In this document: positions 1 through 11,235 of the stretch, piece after piece
Layout: each line of letters starts with the position of its first letter
Position numbering within the stretch: position 1 is the first letter of the stretch
Assembly (NCBI RefSeq): GCF_021018895.1
Contig: NC_079386.1
Span: forward strand, 5,152,335-5,216,334
DNA: 64,000 nucleotides
Reading direction: 5' to 3'
Origin: Seriola aureovittata
Lineage: Eukaryota > Chordata > Actinopteri > Carangiformes > Carangidae
Translations under genes and position numbers: made by a program
The notes under the pieces: generated by a model
The model's database searches: none
Seen by the model: only the letters and a program-made list of their open reading frames with translations
What the model was told of the DNA's origin: nothing

Positions 1-43
1 GACAAACCACAAGGAGTCATGTGAAACAGGCAGTGAGGTTTGT

Positions 44-67
44 TGTGTGTGTGTGTGTTTGTGTGTG

Positions 68-112
<45 letters not shown>
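44..112. repeat. (TG)n microsatellite
   Basis: About 69 bases of nearly uninterrupted TG dinucleotides with single T and C interruptions. The Val/Cys-rich frame read through it is only a translation of the repeat. Confidence 0.95.
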
Positions 113-114
<2 letters not shown>

Positions 115-1284
115 CTTGGTGTGGGCTCAGCTGTCAGGTCTCCCTTGTGGGCCATTACCTCTGATGCTTGGCTAGGGTCTATCAAGTGTAGGACATCAAC
201 ATCACCCCTGTACATGCAGACAGATACACACTCACACACAACCCACACACACATACACACACAAGTTCTCTACCAACTCACCTTGGCCTGATGGGATATC
301 ACTGGGGGAATGTACATCCACACCACCAAAGACAATTTGTCTTTATAGCTGAGATCGTGGCCCCATGGCGGTCTCTCTTTGCCTCATCTGTGTCCCTCAG
401 GTAGTTTGAGGTGTCTGAAGGTAAAAGGCGGGATGGGTGGACATGATGTTTTGGTTGATCGATGACAGCCTGGCTCCCCACATGAGTGAAGAAGCAGCCT
501 GTTTCCCTGCCCGGGGTTTATATGAGGGAGTATAACACTGGCACATGGATGTTATGCAGTAAATCTTCTCTACAATGAGATCTGGATGCTGCCTGGAAGC
601 ACATGGGTGTCATCTGGATATGTCTGGGGGTGGCGCTCATTATACTTCACTTTGACTGTGACTGCAGATAGCGGCATGAAAACAAGCAGCGATGAGCAGG
701 TTTTTTTTTTGGGGGGGGGGCAGACTTTTATCCCGTGAGCTGGGAATTCCTGGCAGGTGCCATCCCACCAACTGTAGATACATGGCTCTGCAGTAGGAGA
801 GTGACTGTGGCAGATGTTTGGCTGTGTTACGACCCTGGTAATAAGACAGACGTGTGGCTGTGCCGCATCAAGAGGAGCAGGTGCTGCCACCACACAGCCA
901 TTACCATCTGCATTGATGAGATGAGGGACTCAACCATGCTGGGTTTTAGATGGTTAGTATCTCTTAAAGTAAAAACATAAAATAAATAAATGTGCAAGCT
1001 GGTGAAGTCAGCAACCCACCCCAAAAATCTGTATAATTTCCAAAAGGGGAATGTAGTGCTGATTAATGAATGTTAGTGGATATCATATCATTTTTATCCT
1101 TTAGTGATATCACTATAAAATTCTTTTAATACCCCATTTGGTGCTCAAAATACTGTTGTGATGCTTATCCCCCACTGATTAACATGGTTAGCCTACTGTA
1201 GGGATTACCCAGGCAGAAACAGAGAATTACATGCTCTCTGTGTTGCAACAGTAAACTATATGATGGATGGAGGGGAGCCACTGA
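113..1284. other. Upstream flank, no gene seen
   Basis: No frame here has a credible protein composition or splice context. It holds a short AC-rich patch (about 225-265), a run of ten T followed directly by ten G at 701-720, and a small imperfect hairpin: arms 1074-1085 and 1105-1115 pair around a loop of about 19 bases. Confidence 0.6.
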
Positions 1285-1315
1285 GGGATGGATGGATGGA
1301 TGGATGGATGGATGA
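1285..1315. repeat. (GGAT)n tetranucleotide repeat
   Basis: About seven tandem GGAT units just upstream of the CpG-rich block. Confidence 0.95.
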
Positions 1316-1389
1316 AAGGTGGTTGGGTGATTAGTGAAATGATAGCAGAAAAGGGGATACAGGACGGGGGATGCACCAGAGGAGAAAAA

Positions 1390-1450
1390 TAAGGGCTAGT
1401 ATCACTTTAACGTCCTCTGACGTCATGCTGATGCGGATCTGCCCGGCTGG
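1390..1450 (+). promoter_or_regulatory. Putative CRE-containing, TATA-less promoter
   Basis: A perfect CRE palindrome, TGACGTCA, lies at 1418-1425, just at the upstream edge of the only CpG-rich stretch of the window. CREB/ATF proteins are known to bind this octamer, usually close upstream of the start site of CpG-island promoters. No TATA box is seen at a useful distance, which fits a CpG-island promoter. The transcription start, perhaps between about 1440 and 1500, is inferred and not visible in the sequence. Confidence 0.5.
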
Positions 1451-1600
1451 ATGCGAGCGGAGGAGAGGGATGCCGAAAAAATGAAACTCCTCAGCACTAA
1501 TTTTTCACATCCCTCTGCAGGAGAGGATGGAGACCAACCTCACGACACCCTCAGTACAAAGGAGCGGATTAATACCCCATCTACTTTCGCCGCTGAGTGA
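1451..1600 (+). CDS. Possible upstream ORF (49 codons)
   Basis: Two in-frame ATGs at 1451 and 1481 open a 49-codon frame that ends with TGA at 1598-1600. It lies at the 5' end of the presumed first exon, 26 bases after the CRE. The predicted peptide is hydrophilic, has no signal peptide or membrane segment, and matches no family I recognise. If the transcript starts upstream of 1451 this would be a uORF that could dampen translation of a downstream coding start. It may equally be a chance frame in GC-rich leader sequence. Confidence 0.25.
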   Translation: MRAEERDAEKMKLLSTNFSHPSAGEDGDQPHDTLSTKERINTPSTFAAE

Positions 1601-1816
1601 ACGTGAGAATGCTGTCTGCGCGGCAGAAACTGAGGTAAACGCGACGCATTTTTAAAAGAGAAAGCGACCATATTGAGGTCAGAAGAAAGCGTTGCCAAGG
1701 CGACCAGCTTGCTAGGGAGGACACTGCAGCGCGCGTCACACGCCGGGGACGAGCGAGCAAGCGAGCGTGCTTGTACGCGCGCGTGCCACAGCGAGCCGAG
1801 GCGGTCGCGGCGTCCA

Positions 1817-1849
1817 CAGCAGCAGCAGCGGCGGCGGCGGCAGCAGCAG
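1817..1849 (+). repeat. (CAG)n(CGG)n(CAG)n trinucleotide run
   Basis: About four CAG, four CGG/GGC and three CAG units in tandem within the CpG-rich exon-like block. It is a compound trinucleotide microsatellite, likely length-polymorphic, in a presumed 5' UTR. Confidence 0.9.
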
Positions 1850-2611
1850 AGGCAGCGTCTTTCTCACAAGACTACCGGAGGACCGCGCCGTGTACGTCCA
1901 CCGTTAACGAGGCTTGCAACCTGGCTTGAAGCGCTGCTCGGCGGTGTCGGAGCTTTCCTCGAGGGGATTTATTGAGGATTTATCGACGACATCCCAGAAA
2001 AACGCTCAAAAGCCCAGTAGCCGCGACCATTGGTCAACACAGGTGACACTTCCCCAGCTGTCAAATCCGCCGAGTCCCTGCAGACACGTCCGGGTTATTT
2101 GGGGGTTATTTTGTCATTAAAGGGCCTCGATAAAAAACAGACTTTCTTCTTGAGGCAAACCGGACTGTCAGCCGAGAAATTAATTAATATATCACCGTGC
2201 TCGAGAAGACGGTGACCGAACCGAGCCTGTCTGCTCGAATGGGGAATCATACTATATCCTGCTGTATGTGGTGTGTAATGCAGTAGAGTTGCTTTATTTT
2301 TGGTATTCAGTCTCCCCTGTCATTGTCTCCAGTAATGAAGTCCCACCTGCCGGCCCGGTTGGATTGAACGAGGTAGTGCTGCCGGGGGTTGCATTTTTGG
2401 TGTTATTTTTTTTGTCTTTTTATTTTTGTCTTTTAGTTTTTCAAATGTTTTTGTAGGCACACTTTTTGCTCGTTTGACATTTACCGCAACTGGAGGAAGG
2501 TTTAGTGAAGAGGACAAGGAGGAGAAGGACAAAATCTCAGGAAAAAAAAAAGAAGGAAACATCAGTGGGAATCTGGCACCATACCCGCACCCGTGGATCA
2601 CAAATTAACAG

Positions 2612-3522
2612 GTAGGCTGAGGTTTACATGTTCAATGCTGATTTATTTTATTTTAACAGTATTATTTTTTTAAACTGAGGAAATGATTCTAACTGAGAGA
2701 ATCCGAGTTGCACACTAAAATATATTGTTTCAATTGATTTTTTCTCCCAGTTTGCATTAAATTAGCATTTTAATTGTGTGTGTGTGTGTTAAGAAATGAG
2801 GATGACAATCAGCAAATTGCGACTAAAATTAGCATTTTTTTCTTTACAAATGTTCATTACTTTTATTTCCTGCATTTAAATCTAAAGAATATTTTTGGTA
2901 AATTAATGGAGATACATGTTGTCAACAGCACACCCCCGAATGTCATTCTGTTGTATGCAACTTGCACAGTGATTTGGCCAATCTATTGGCTTTAGCAGCA
3001 TGTATCTGTGTGCTGTATGTATGTGGATTTGTTGCTGTTCTGAGTGGTTATTGCCTCATGCAGGCAAGCTTCCTCTTCATATCAGAGAAGATGCATCCCC
3101 CTGTAGCCGTTAATGAGGACCTGGACTCAGAGCTCCTCTGGTGAAATGAGAGAAACAGAGGCTGCTATTCAGTCAGACCAAGCTCATTTCTCTGTCCTCC
3201 TAATATGCAAAATTTATATTTTATTAATCTAAGTGCTTTGCTGAGCTTCTGGATCAGTCATTGTGCATATGGTGATTATCGTGCATTTCTTTCATTGTGT
3301 GTATTGTTTGGGAAACAAAGAGTGAGAGGGGAAAATTTTGCAAGCAAACCAGCCTGTGATGCAGACAGATGTTTGGAATGATGCACGCTCACAAAAGTCT
3401 CCCTTCAGCAGTTAAACCATCCCTCAGCTTAATATGAGCATCTTTTCATGGGGTCTTTATACTCAAAAGACCCCAGGAAACGCCATGGCCATGAGAACAT
3501 ATTCCCCTAAATGCCTCCCTCG

Positions 3523-3523
<1 letters not shown>
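2612..3523. other. Start of presumed first intron, no gene seen
   Basis: GC content drops and becomes AT-rich directly after the donor-like site at 2612. No recognised repeat or exon is visible. Confidence 0.5.

Positions 3524-3561
<38 letters not shown>
3524..3561. repeat. (AC)n microsatellite
   Basis: About 19 uninterrupted AC units. Confidence 0.95.
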
Positions 3562-3563
<2 letters not shown>

Positions 3564-4580
3564 TCATTGCACACACACAGCACAAAGAATGGGGCGCATT
3601 TATATGCTGTGGCTGGTGTTGTGGGGCATTCGGATCGGCAGGGCCTGCTAGATGATAGAATTCAGCAGGGACAAGAAGACCTCTGTTCTTATCTGCGGCG
3701 ACGAGAAGGGGAAGGCAGCTCCACTCAGCTCAGCTTCTCTCCTTGGTTTAGGCAGCTAGCCTGCCCTATATAGACAGATAGGGACATCTCTTCTGTGAGG
3801 AGAAAGCATTTTAATGGAGGCGGGGGGAAAACTGCGTGACTGTCCTTGCACTAAATAGTCGTTGTCACAGAGGAGTTGTTATTTATCTAATTTCCTGGAA
3901 ACTTTGAAGACCAGCGGAGATGTTTAAGGGGGGATAAAGGTGGCACGCTAATGCAGTGTGTGGAGTGATTGCTGGCATTTGTGTTTCAGAGAGAAAAATG
4001 CACAGATACAGCGAGAGAAAAAAATGTAAAAACAGAGGGAGACATTGTAGAGCATTTCTGCAGAATCCAATATGCTGCTTACAAAGACACAAAGAACATG
4101 TAGCCTTGTGGAGGAGGCCTGTACGCACCACTTTATATGTGTGTTTATGTGTGGGAGAAATTCTTCACTTTCTCTGTCTCTGTGTGAGTCCTAACCAAAT
4201 GCATGCAAAGCCCCCTGAAACCATTGCTCAGTGCCATCCATCCTGGACAAGGTGCAGCAAAGCTGCAGGCAGATGGGATGAAAGCATTCAGTGCATGTCG
4301 TTGGGTAGATTGATGGCTCCTAGTGCGGGTCGCTAAGCAGTCAACAGATGCTGGCCAGTGTTGTGACAGGATGGGTTGAAACGGCCATCACATTCCCACA
4401 CACTCACACTTTCACAGTCCTTAAAAGCCCCACCATCTCGGCTTCCTGCTGCTAATTTTATCCCTTACTATTTATTTTCACTGTAGATAAATCAGTGACA
4501 GCAGGTCCCCCAGTGGGTTAGGATGTTTTCTGACTGGAGATGACAGCGTTTGCTGCTAATTTTAGGTGAGAGATGTCATC

Positions 4581-4585
<5 letters not shown>
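3562..4585. other. Anonymous non-coding sequence
   Basis: The frames in both strands here (up to 126 codons) have no recognisable domain and no supporting splice or codon pattern. No repeat family is recognised. Confidence 0.5.

Positions 4586-4617
<32 letters not shown>
4586..4617. repeat. A32 homopolymer
   Basis: Thirty-two consecutive A residues. It may be the tail of a decayed plus-strand retroelement, but no body is recognised upstream. Confidence 0.95.
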
Positions 4618-4621
<4 letters not shown>

Positions 4622-7600
4622 CAGGATAATGCTAGCTGACATGTTGACTGGAGAACTGGAGACTCGTGTGATGAACGCCGGTGAAATTAAATGTTTGTTG
4701 AGCAAAGTCGAAATAAATTAGTAAAGCCAAGGCTGGCTGAACATACAGGTCCTCAGGGAGGCGCTGTTGTTCACATTTTCCTTCTGTTACAAGAAAACAT
4801 TGTGTGTCAGTCATTGCTTTGAAGGCGCAGAAGTATATTTCCAGAACTGCTGGCAGAATTGTATTTTCCCTCAACAGCCTTAAATTTGTCTTCTGCTTTT
4901 CAGCAAACTTGAAGTTTCCAGTGTGACAAACTGTGCAGTTAGCAGTTGTGTAATTGACAGGATATTGAATAATTGTGGGAAACAGTTTGCACATTTGAAG
5001 GATCTGTTTAGGAAAGGTGTGTTTGGCAGACACACACTTAATGAACACCTAACTTAGGGAAGTAACAGACAAATATATCTCAGTGGAGCTCTGAGTGAAT
5101 CTTCTGTATTTTGGCAGTTGCTATGACATATACTTGTTGCTGTGGCCTCATTTGTGTCACTACTATGAGAGCATGTTTTTCTCTGCTTCTCCAGTAGAAA
5201 ATAAAGCTGATTAAATGGAACAGCTCTATAATAGATGCTCTTTTTTTATATAGCAGGGTTAGGTCATTCACAACATGCTGTTCACAATGGGAACATGCGT
5301 CTTCTTCTCCCCGTAGCGCCAGTCTCCTCATACAATCACCCAGTGTTTTACATGTGTTTGTTTACATGTGCAGGCCATCGCTCCCTCTCCATTAAATGAA
5401 ATTGACTTTTGGACTACTTCCCTCCTCCTGCTCTTGTAAAACCATATATACCCTGCATGGCGCCTTTATCGCCTTTATTCCTCATTCATGTATTCATTTG
5501 TTCCTCTTCTCAATCCATTTGTGGCAGAGTCACTCATTTTGGTTCAAAGGAAGCCTGGCTTCCTTGCTTTTCTGCAAGTAGTGTGTGTCGTTGCTATGGC
5601 AGCATCTTTTTGGACGGATAGGCCCCACAAAGATTTTAAAATCTCGAGCTCGTGTTTTGTTTTGACTGGTTCATATGTTGAGGTCTAGCATGTGTCTGTG
5701 TATTAAAGCTGCAGTATTAATTTAAAAAAAAAAAAAAAAATGACTGACATCACCACATCGACTACTGGCAATGTCCAAATTGCTGGAGGATGGAGGATTT
5801 TTTTCTGTATGATAAAGCCCAGTAAACAATGTTTCCTCTATGCTGTGCAGAATCCCGACATGAAATCATTATGACCAAATATTTTATTGCATTCACAATG
5901 TGCAATCCTCAGCATTAACATGTTTCATTTACTCAATTGTTTTGCAGTGGGGGAAAAAGCGTCTTCAAAAGTTGGACGTCCATTTTTATTGCTAATACTA
6001 TGCAGTCCTCGACTATATGGTGGTGAATATTGATCTGGCAGTTTGGTTTTAGAGTCACTGAAAGAAGGAAGGTAAAAGATTATATTATGTTCTTGAGGAT
6101 TGTTCTCTGAGACCAGTTCCTCCATCTTCTCTCCTCGGCCTGTCAGTGTGTCTGTTTTGTTGCAATTCTCTTAGAGTGCTGGTCTCCCACAGTCCCTCCA
6201 CAGCGGCCCATCTCTCTTCTTTGTCTGCGCCTGTTGAATGAGATCTTTGCCCTCTAGGGTGCAAGATGGAGACGAGGGGTTAGAGCCATTACTTTTCTCA
6301 GCTTCGTCCTTCCTCTGTCTTCGTGCCTGCCTCAGTCTTCCTCTTTTTCTCTATATTGTGGTATTTTCTGTGGTTCTGTTTGTCTCTTCTTACTTTATCC
6401 GTCTCTGATGTTTTCCCTTACACGCCGTCTCCAAGCAGTTCTTCATCTCTCTCCTCCTTTTGTCTTCAAACCCCCCCCCCCCGTGCTGTCCGTCATCCAG
6501 AGGTGAACAGTGCTGTGCTGTCCCCATTGTGCTCATTAAGGTTAGATCAAGGTCGAACACTCTCTGACACATTTTGATCGAAAAAACCTGATGTTCTCTT
6601 CCCGAGTCTCCGGCCCACTGCAGCAGCAACCTTCACATCACCGCTCCTCCCGCCCCTTACTAGAACCAGGCTGACCACCAGCCAAGATCAATGAACATTT
6701 ACTCCTCTTTTCTTCAAAGAGATAAAAGCCAAAGGAAGAGACAGAGGCAGTGAGAAACCACCCAGAACATCCATGGGCTGGCTCAGGACTGCTAGCTCCC
6801 TTCTTACGTTTGACATCTCACAAGGTTGGATACAGCCCCTACATTCTCTCAACAACAGGAAACCTGCAAAGATTAAAACCACTGTTGAGTGATTTCAGAA
6901 AAAAATAATTCCATTCATAATGGAGGTGCAAGGCTACAATGGGATTTCATGCCTCTGTGTTGCAGCGTCGGGCCCTGAATAGAAAGCATGATACAGATTT
7001 GATGGAATCAACAGCACTGGAGTCAGCAACAGCCGGGATTAAATACATCCTGCTTTCTGGCCAGTCAGATTGACTGACAGTCAGAATCCATGTTGCTCTG
7101 AGTGGTGCAGCTCATCCCTCTGGCATACTGCGTGACTTTCCTTTATTTCTCTGGTGCATCCATGGGAATTCTACCTGTGCGCTTCGTTTTTGCCCTTAAT
7201 ACCGCTCTGCAATCCTTTTCCTAGTCCAGGGATTTTATACACAAATCTCACAGCAACATAACTTTGCGGATTAATGTGTTTATGAAAGAATCATTCTTGT
7301 TCCCCTTTGTTATCCATTACACTCTGTCTCGCACAAACACACAGCACTGCAGTGCATCTTTGACTTACAAGCACACACCGCGTGCTACATTTCGCCATCG
7401 CCACGGACGCGGAGAAACTGAGTGAGTTATAGTATTGACAGCATCTCAAGGTCAGGAGTAGCCACATCCTTGCGTGTACCCGACAGTAAACCCTCAGCAT
7501 GGCAAACAAGCACCAGGTCAATGGGGCCGGAGACAGGCAGGTTGGCAAGCCGCTGTTCCTGCACTCTTACCCCAGACACATACACAGAGAGGAGGCAGAG

Positions 7601-8069
7601 AATGTGCTCTGAAAGTCAAGTGACCATGGATGTCTCTAGAAATCGAAAAGAAGGAAGCGAGCTGAAGAGCAAATAGGAGGGTGTTTCAAAAAAACAAAAA
7701 AAACAACAACAAAAAAAAAAAAACAAGGTGTGAAGGAGCGCACTGTAACACAGAGAGGAAGGGAGAGGGATGCCATGGCATTACACCATCATCTCTATTT
7801 TGCACTCCTAACATCTGCTATATACTACCTCTTCCCTGCTTTTGCACACACATTAGTATGGGCTGACACACCACCACACATATTAGTATGAGCTGTCAGC
7901 GGAAGCCCTAACAACTAGCTAGAGAAGGACCAGTTGAATGGTAATGATGGCAAAGGAAGCAGCAACGGTAGTGGCTGTGCTGGCCAACATGCTGAAGTGT
8001 TATCACTGTCGCTGCACTGTATAATGATAAGGGTTGTTATAAAGCACACATATTTTCCTCTTGTGCAGG

Positions 8070-8072
<3 letters not shown>
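4618..8072. other. Anonymous non-coding sequence with homopolymer tracts
   Basis: Contains an A17 tract (5724-5740), a C-rich tract near 6471-6482, and an A/AAC-rich patch near 7687-7727. The 138-codon minus-strand frame at 4632-5048 is the longest one here that is not low complexity, but it shows no known motif. A near-duplicate of about 22 bases ending GTATGxGCTG occurs at about 7850-7865 and 7878-7895. No gene is supported. Confidence 0.5.

Positions 8073-8126
<54 letters not shown>
8073..8126. repeat. (AC)27 microsatellite
   Basis: Uninterrupted AC dinucleotides. Confidence 0.95.
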
Positions 8127-8128
<2 letters not shown>

Positions 8129-8709
8129 AGTGCTGGTCTCAGTCAGTCAAACATAATGAGCCTCCATGGCGGCATAGCCAATGGCTGTCCCGTAGTCCAG
8201 TCTAGGCTGTTATCCATTTGATGTCCATCTGTTGACATAAGTGACGGTGGGTCGCAGTGGTTGGGTTTGAAGCATGGCCAGAGCTGGCAGCTAATGGCAA
8301 CACTTGAGGACGCTGAGATACCGGTCACTGCTGCCGATCTCCCAGGGGTTAGTGCTGCTGTTAAGACTGCTGCCTGGAGGAGCTATGGATGAGCCGCTCG
8401 CAGCAACATACTTATCTCTATTTTCTCCACTGCTAAGACATTTATCATTAAGGCGTGCATGTACAGCTGCACATCACCTCTTCAACCTTAGCTTAAGAAC
8501 TGAGCCTCAGCCCCTCCTCCTCCTCTAAACAAGTGGAGCATTTCAAGTACTTCCCTACGCCGTCTAGCTCCAGTTGATGCATTGTTAGGCTGCTGGGCTT
8601 TCGCTGTCGTGATGGTGGACACTAATGAAAAGAATACGCCTGTTCTTATGTAGTGAATTAGGATGTCTCTTACTTGACAGGCCCTTGTTAGATTGTAGTT
8701 GTGTTTGCC

Positions 8710-8713
<4 letters not shown>
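8127..8713. other. Anonymous non-coding sequence
   Basis: No exon or repeat is recognised between the two dinucleotide tracts. Confidence 0.5.

Positions 8714-8754
<41 letters not shown>
8714..8754. repeat. (GT)n microsatellite
   Basis: About 20 GT units, in the complementary orientation to the AC tract about 590 bases upstream. Confidence 0.95.
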
Positions 8755-8755
<1 letters not shown>

Positions 8756-10517
8756 GGTTAGGAACCAAAGCAGAGGCACGACAGTGATGAATGAGCACCA
8801 GAATGGCAGTGTTACGCTTTTGCGCTCGATGATGCCAAGCAGGCAATGATTGTCCCTGTTATTGTCGCAATCAACAAAGAAAACACTAACCCTCAGGATG
8901 AAGAGGAACACGCGCTCACATGTGCACATGCACACACACCACAGGAAGAAGGCTCTGCCTTTTGTGCAAACGCTAAAGAGCAAATGCCTCAGAACCTTTG
9001 GCATGCCTTTCTCCTTTGATTTATCTTAACTAAAGGCACTTTCTTTCTGTCTCCGCTTAATATTTAAGGATGCGGCGTGTGTATTCTCCATCCTTCATAG
9101 AAAACAATGCATGCTGGTTGAATCATTCATCTGTGGCTCTTCACACTGTCTCTCAAGGCTGAGGCAATTCTTCTGCTGACAAATGGTAGCAGGAAAGAAG
9201 GGCTAAATTCCAATCTGTGTGGATCACTCCTGGGCCAAACACCCCACTTGAGCAGATTTTCGCAGGTTATACTTTCACAGGTAGCAGCTCACAGCACCAG
9301 GAACATAAATGTCAGTGTTCTGACTCGTACCGAACTTTATTGAGTGCACTTATCTGCTATCCTCAGGCTAGAGTATCTTGGCGAAAATGACTCGCCTTCC
9401 CTGTGCAGTGCCCTTCATGCGTCCTTTCTGACTGTCTTGAATTTACCTGAGGTGTAAAAAAGATGGAGTAAAAGTGCAAAGAGAGAGGCAAGAGCTATCA
9501 CAATAGGAATATAGGAGATTAGAAATACAAGTATAGGGAGCATGGAATATAACTGTAAATGGTGCAGGGATGTATAGGTGGCATATAAAGAGGGGAACAG
9601 CTCACCATTAGAGGAAGAAAGATAGGGTCTTGTCACCTTAATTAGCCAGGGTAAGGGAGTGTAACCTTGATCCCACGCTACCGCCAACAGCTAATGAGTG
9701 GTGAGATTGCTTTGCAGGGGTATATGTTATTATGTATCACTTTTAGATGGTGGGACGGGGTGGGGTGCAGTTGTTTCTGCAAAGGCAAAGACCTGGGAAG
9801 AAAGCAACCAGAACTCCCCTGGTATGCACTTGAAACGATCTCTTTCCATTTGGGTCTAAACTCCAGGGACTTGGCAAGAAGATGGGGAATAGGAGGAAGG
9901 GGGTGTCGATTTAGAAGGCTGCAAGTCAGCAGGATTTCCACGCCCTGCTATTTTTTTTTTAACTGCCTCTTTCTCTCGCTCTCTTTTTGTGGGAATAAAC
10001 ACATTTCAAAGGATGAGCTCCATCCCTCTCACTGGAGAGTGTGCTTCACATACTGGAAGACAGAACAGCTGTAAGGGGTGTGTTGTTGTGTAAGTATGGT
10101 TGATGGGTATGTGTGTGTGCTTGACCTGTGTATTCCTCCTATCGAGATTTTCTTGACAAGTAAATATCTGGATTGATTTTCCAAAGGTCTCTGAAAGACT
10201 GACCCATAGATGGTGTTCTTGACATCTTATTTTGCAAGACTTTGACAAATCTGAAGAGGTGGGGTTGTATTGATTCCAGGAGGTGAGCCAATAGTTCATA
10301 ATCATCACTAACATGAAGAAATTTTCATTAGAGAATTACTGGATTTGAGTCCCACCGCGGGCTCCACATCCTCCAAATATTCAGTCGCCAAAATCTATCT
10401 ACCTCTCCCATTGTCACCCTCTTAACCGCCACCCGTTTGCCCTTTCATCCCTCCCCCTTTCTTTTTTGCCAATGGCTACCCAGACCAGCCCCTGCCCTCT
10501 CCATTTTCTCCTCTCTC
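8755..10517. other. Anonymous non-coding sequence
   Basis: A 135-codon plus frame (9667-10074) and its minus-strand neighbours begin at non-ATG codons and carry no recognised domain. Around 10320-10517 the sequence becomes pyrimidine-rich. No repeat family is recognised. Confidence 0.5.
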
Positions 10518-10760
10518 CACTTAATTAACCCATTGATCAGGACGCTCATAAATTAGTCCTCTGGAGAGGCCCTCATCGAGCACTCGTCCCCTTTTCTCAC
10601 ACCCCTCGCCGCCAGCTGTTCTTTCATTGGCCGCGCCGTTACAAACAAGGTCCCTGGGCCACCATAAGCCTCAGTTGTGTCATCCTCTGAAGCCAAATGC
10701 ATTTTTCAAAAATTCTAGTTGATTCAGCCGCTCGTAGATCTACAGCAGGCTGGCGAAAGC
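10518..10760. promoter_or_regulatory. Candidate conserved non-coding element
   Basis: A repeat-free, balanced-composition block with TTAATTAA-type homeodomain sites (about 10519-10528), ATTGATCAG, a CCAAT-box-like CATTGGCC (about 10625) and AAATTAGTCC. It differs from the low-complexity sequence on both sides. This texture is typical of vertebrate developmental enhancers, but only alignment with other fish could confirm it. Confidence 0.3.
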
Positions 10761-10879
10761 CGGAGAGCGTGGAAAGAGAAAATTAAGGCAAGCAGGGAGC
10801 AGGGAGTTGGGTGGAGGTCAATGCTGCTCTTGTACAACCCCTCAATTCATTAGACTCACATAACTCAACCTTTTCATGG

Positions 10880-11235
10880 CACCCCCCTTGTGTCTGTAAA
10901 TGTTTCCCCCTTCCTTCCGTCTCTCCCTCTCGCTCTCTCTCTTGCTCTCTGTCTGACCTGTTCTCTTGAGCAGGGTGCTGGGTGCCTGCTCAGAGATTTG
11001 CCCAATTAGGAGGAGCTCAGAGATCATTATGGAGGGAGGCCTCCAACACCCCCCCACCCCCTCAGCATCCTCTTGCCTATTTCTTCCGTTTCCGTCCTTC
11101 CTCTTCTTCCTGTTTACATCCCTTGAACCCTCTTAACAAGTTCCGCCCTGTCTTCACCCTTCACCACAACTACTTTCATTGTCCTTCCTTTTCATTTAGC
11201 CCCCTCACTCCTTTTATTATTACCCGACTTCCTTT
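10880..11235. repeat. Pyrimidine-rich low-complexity tract
   Basis: The plus strand is dominated by C and T, with CTCTCT runs around 10920-10950 and further C/T blocks to about 11235. The proline/serine/phenylalanine-rich frames here are products of this bias. Confidence 0.7.

Larger units (their letters stand above)
1440..2611 (+). other. Putative 5' non-coding first exon in a CpG-rich block
   Basis: This is the one region with many CpGs (densest about 1430-1950), against strong CpG depletion in the rest of the window. No long ATG-initiated frame runs through it; the 100-codon frame at 1673-1975 begins at TTG. It ends at ACAG|GTAGGC (exon end 2611, GT at 2612-2613), a plausible splice donor. 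Other splice signals make the exact structure uncertain: donor-like CTGAG|GTAAAC after 1634, a GTATGT donor-like site at 2264, and a long T-rich tract ending CTTTTAG near 2435 that resembles a 3' splice site. I read it as the 5' UTR exon or exons of a plus-strand gene whose coding exons lie outside the window. The gene is not identifiable from this sequence. Confidence 0.5.

Noticed and set aside
1673..1975. Arg/Gln-rich 100-codon frame as the start of a protein
   Set aside because: It has no ATG at its head and its Gln/Arg run comes from the CAG/CGG repeat; the region fits a 5' UTR better.
4632..5048. 138-codon minus-strand frame without low complexity
   Set aside because: No recognisable motif, no splice context, Cys/Phe-rich composition, and a length reachable by chance among the many frames of a 64-kb window. 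It would be worth a database search but is not callable.
8585..9004. 139-codon minus-strand frame
   Set aside because: It crosses the (GT)n tract, which reads as a His/Thr repeat, and has no domain on either side.
9667..10074. 135-codon plus frame
   Set aside because: Starts at TTG, has an unusual Trp/Cys/Arg-rich composition and a poly-Phe stretch from a T-run, and an overlapping minus frame is also open.
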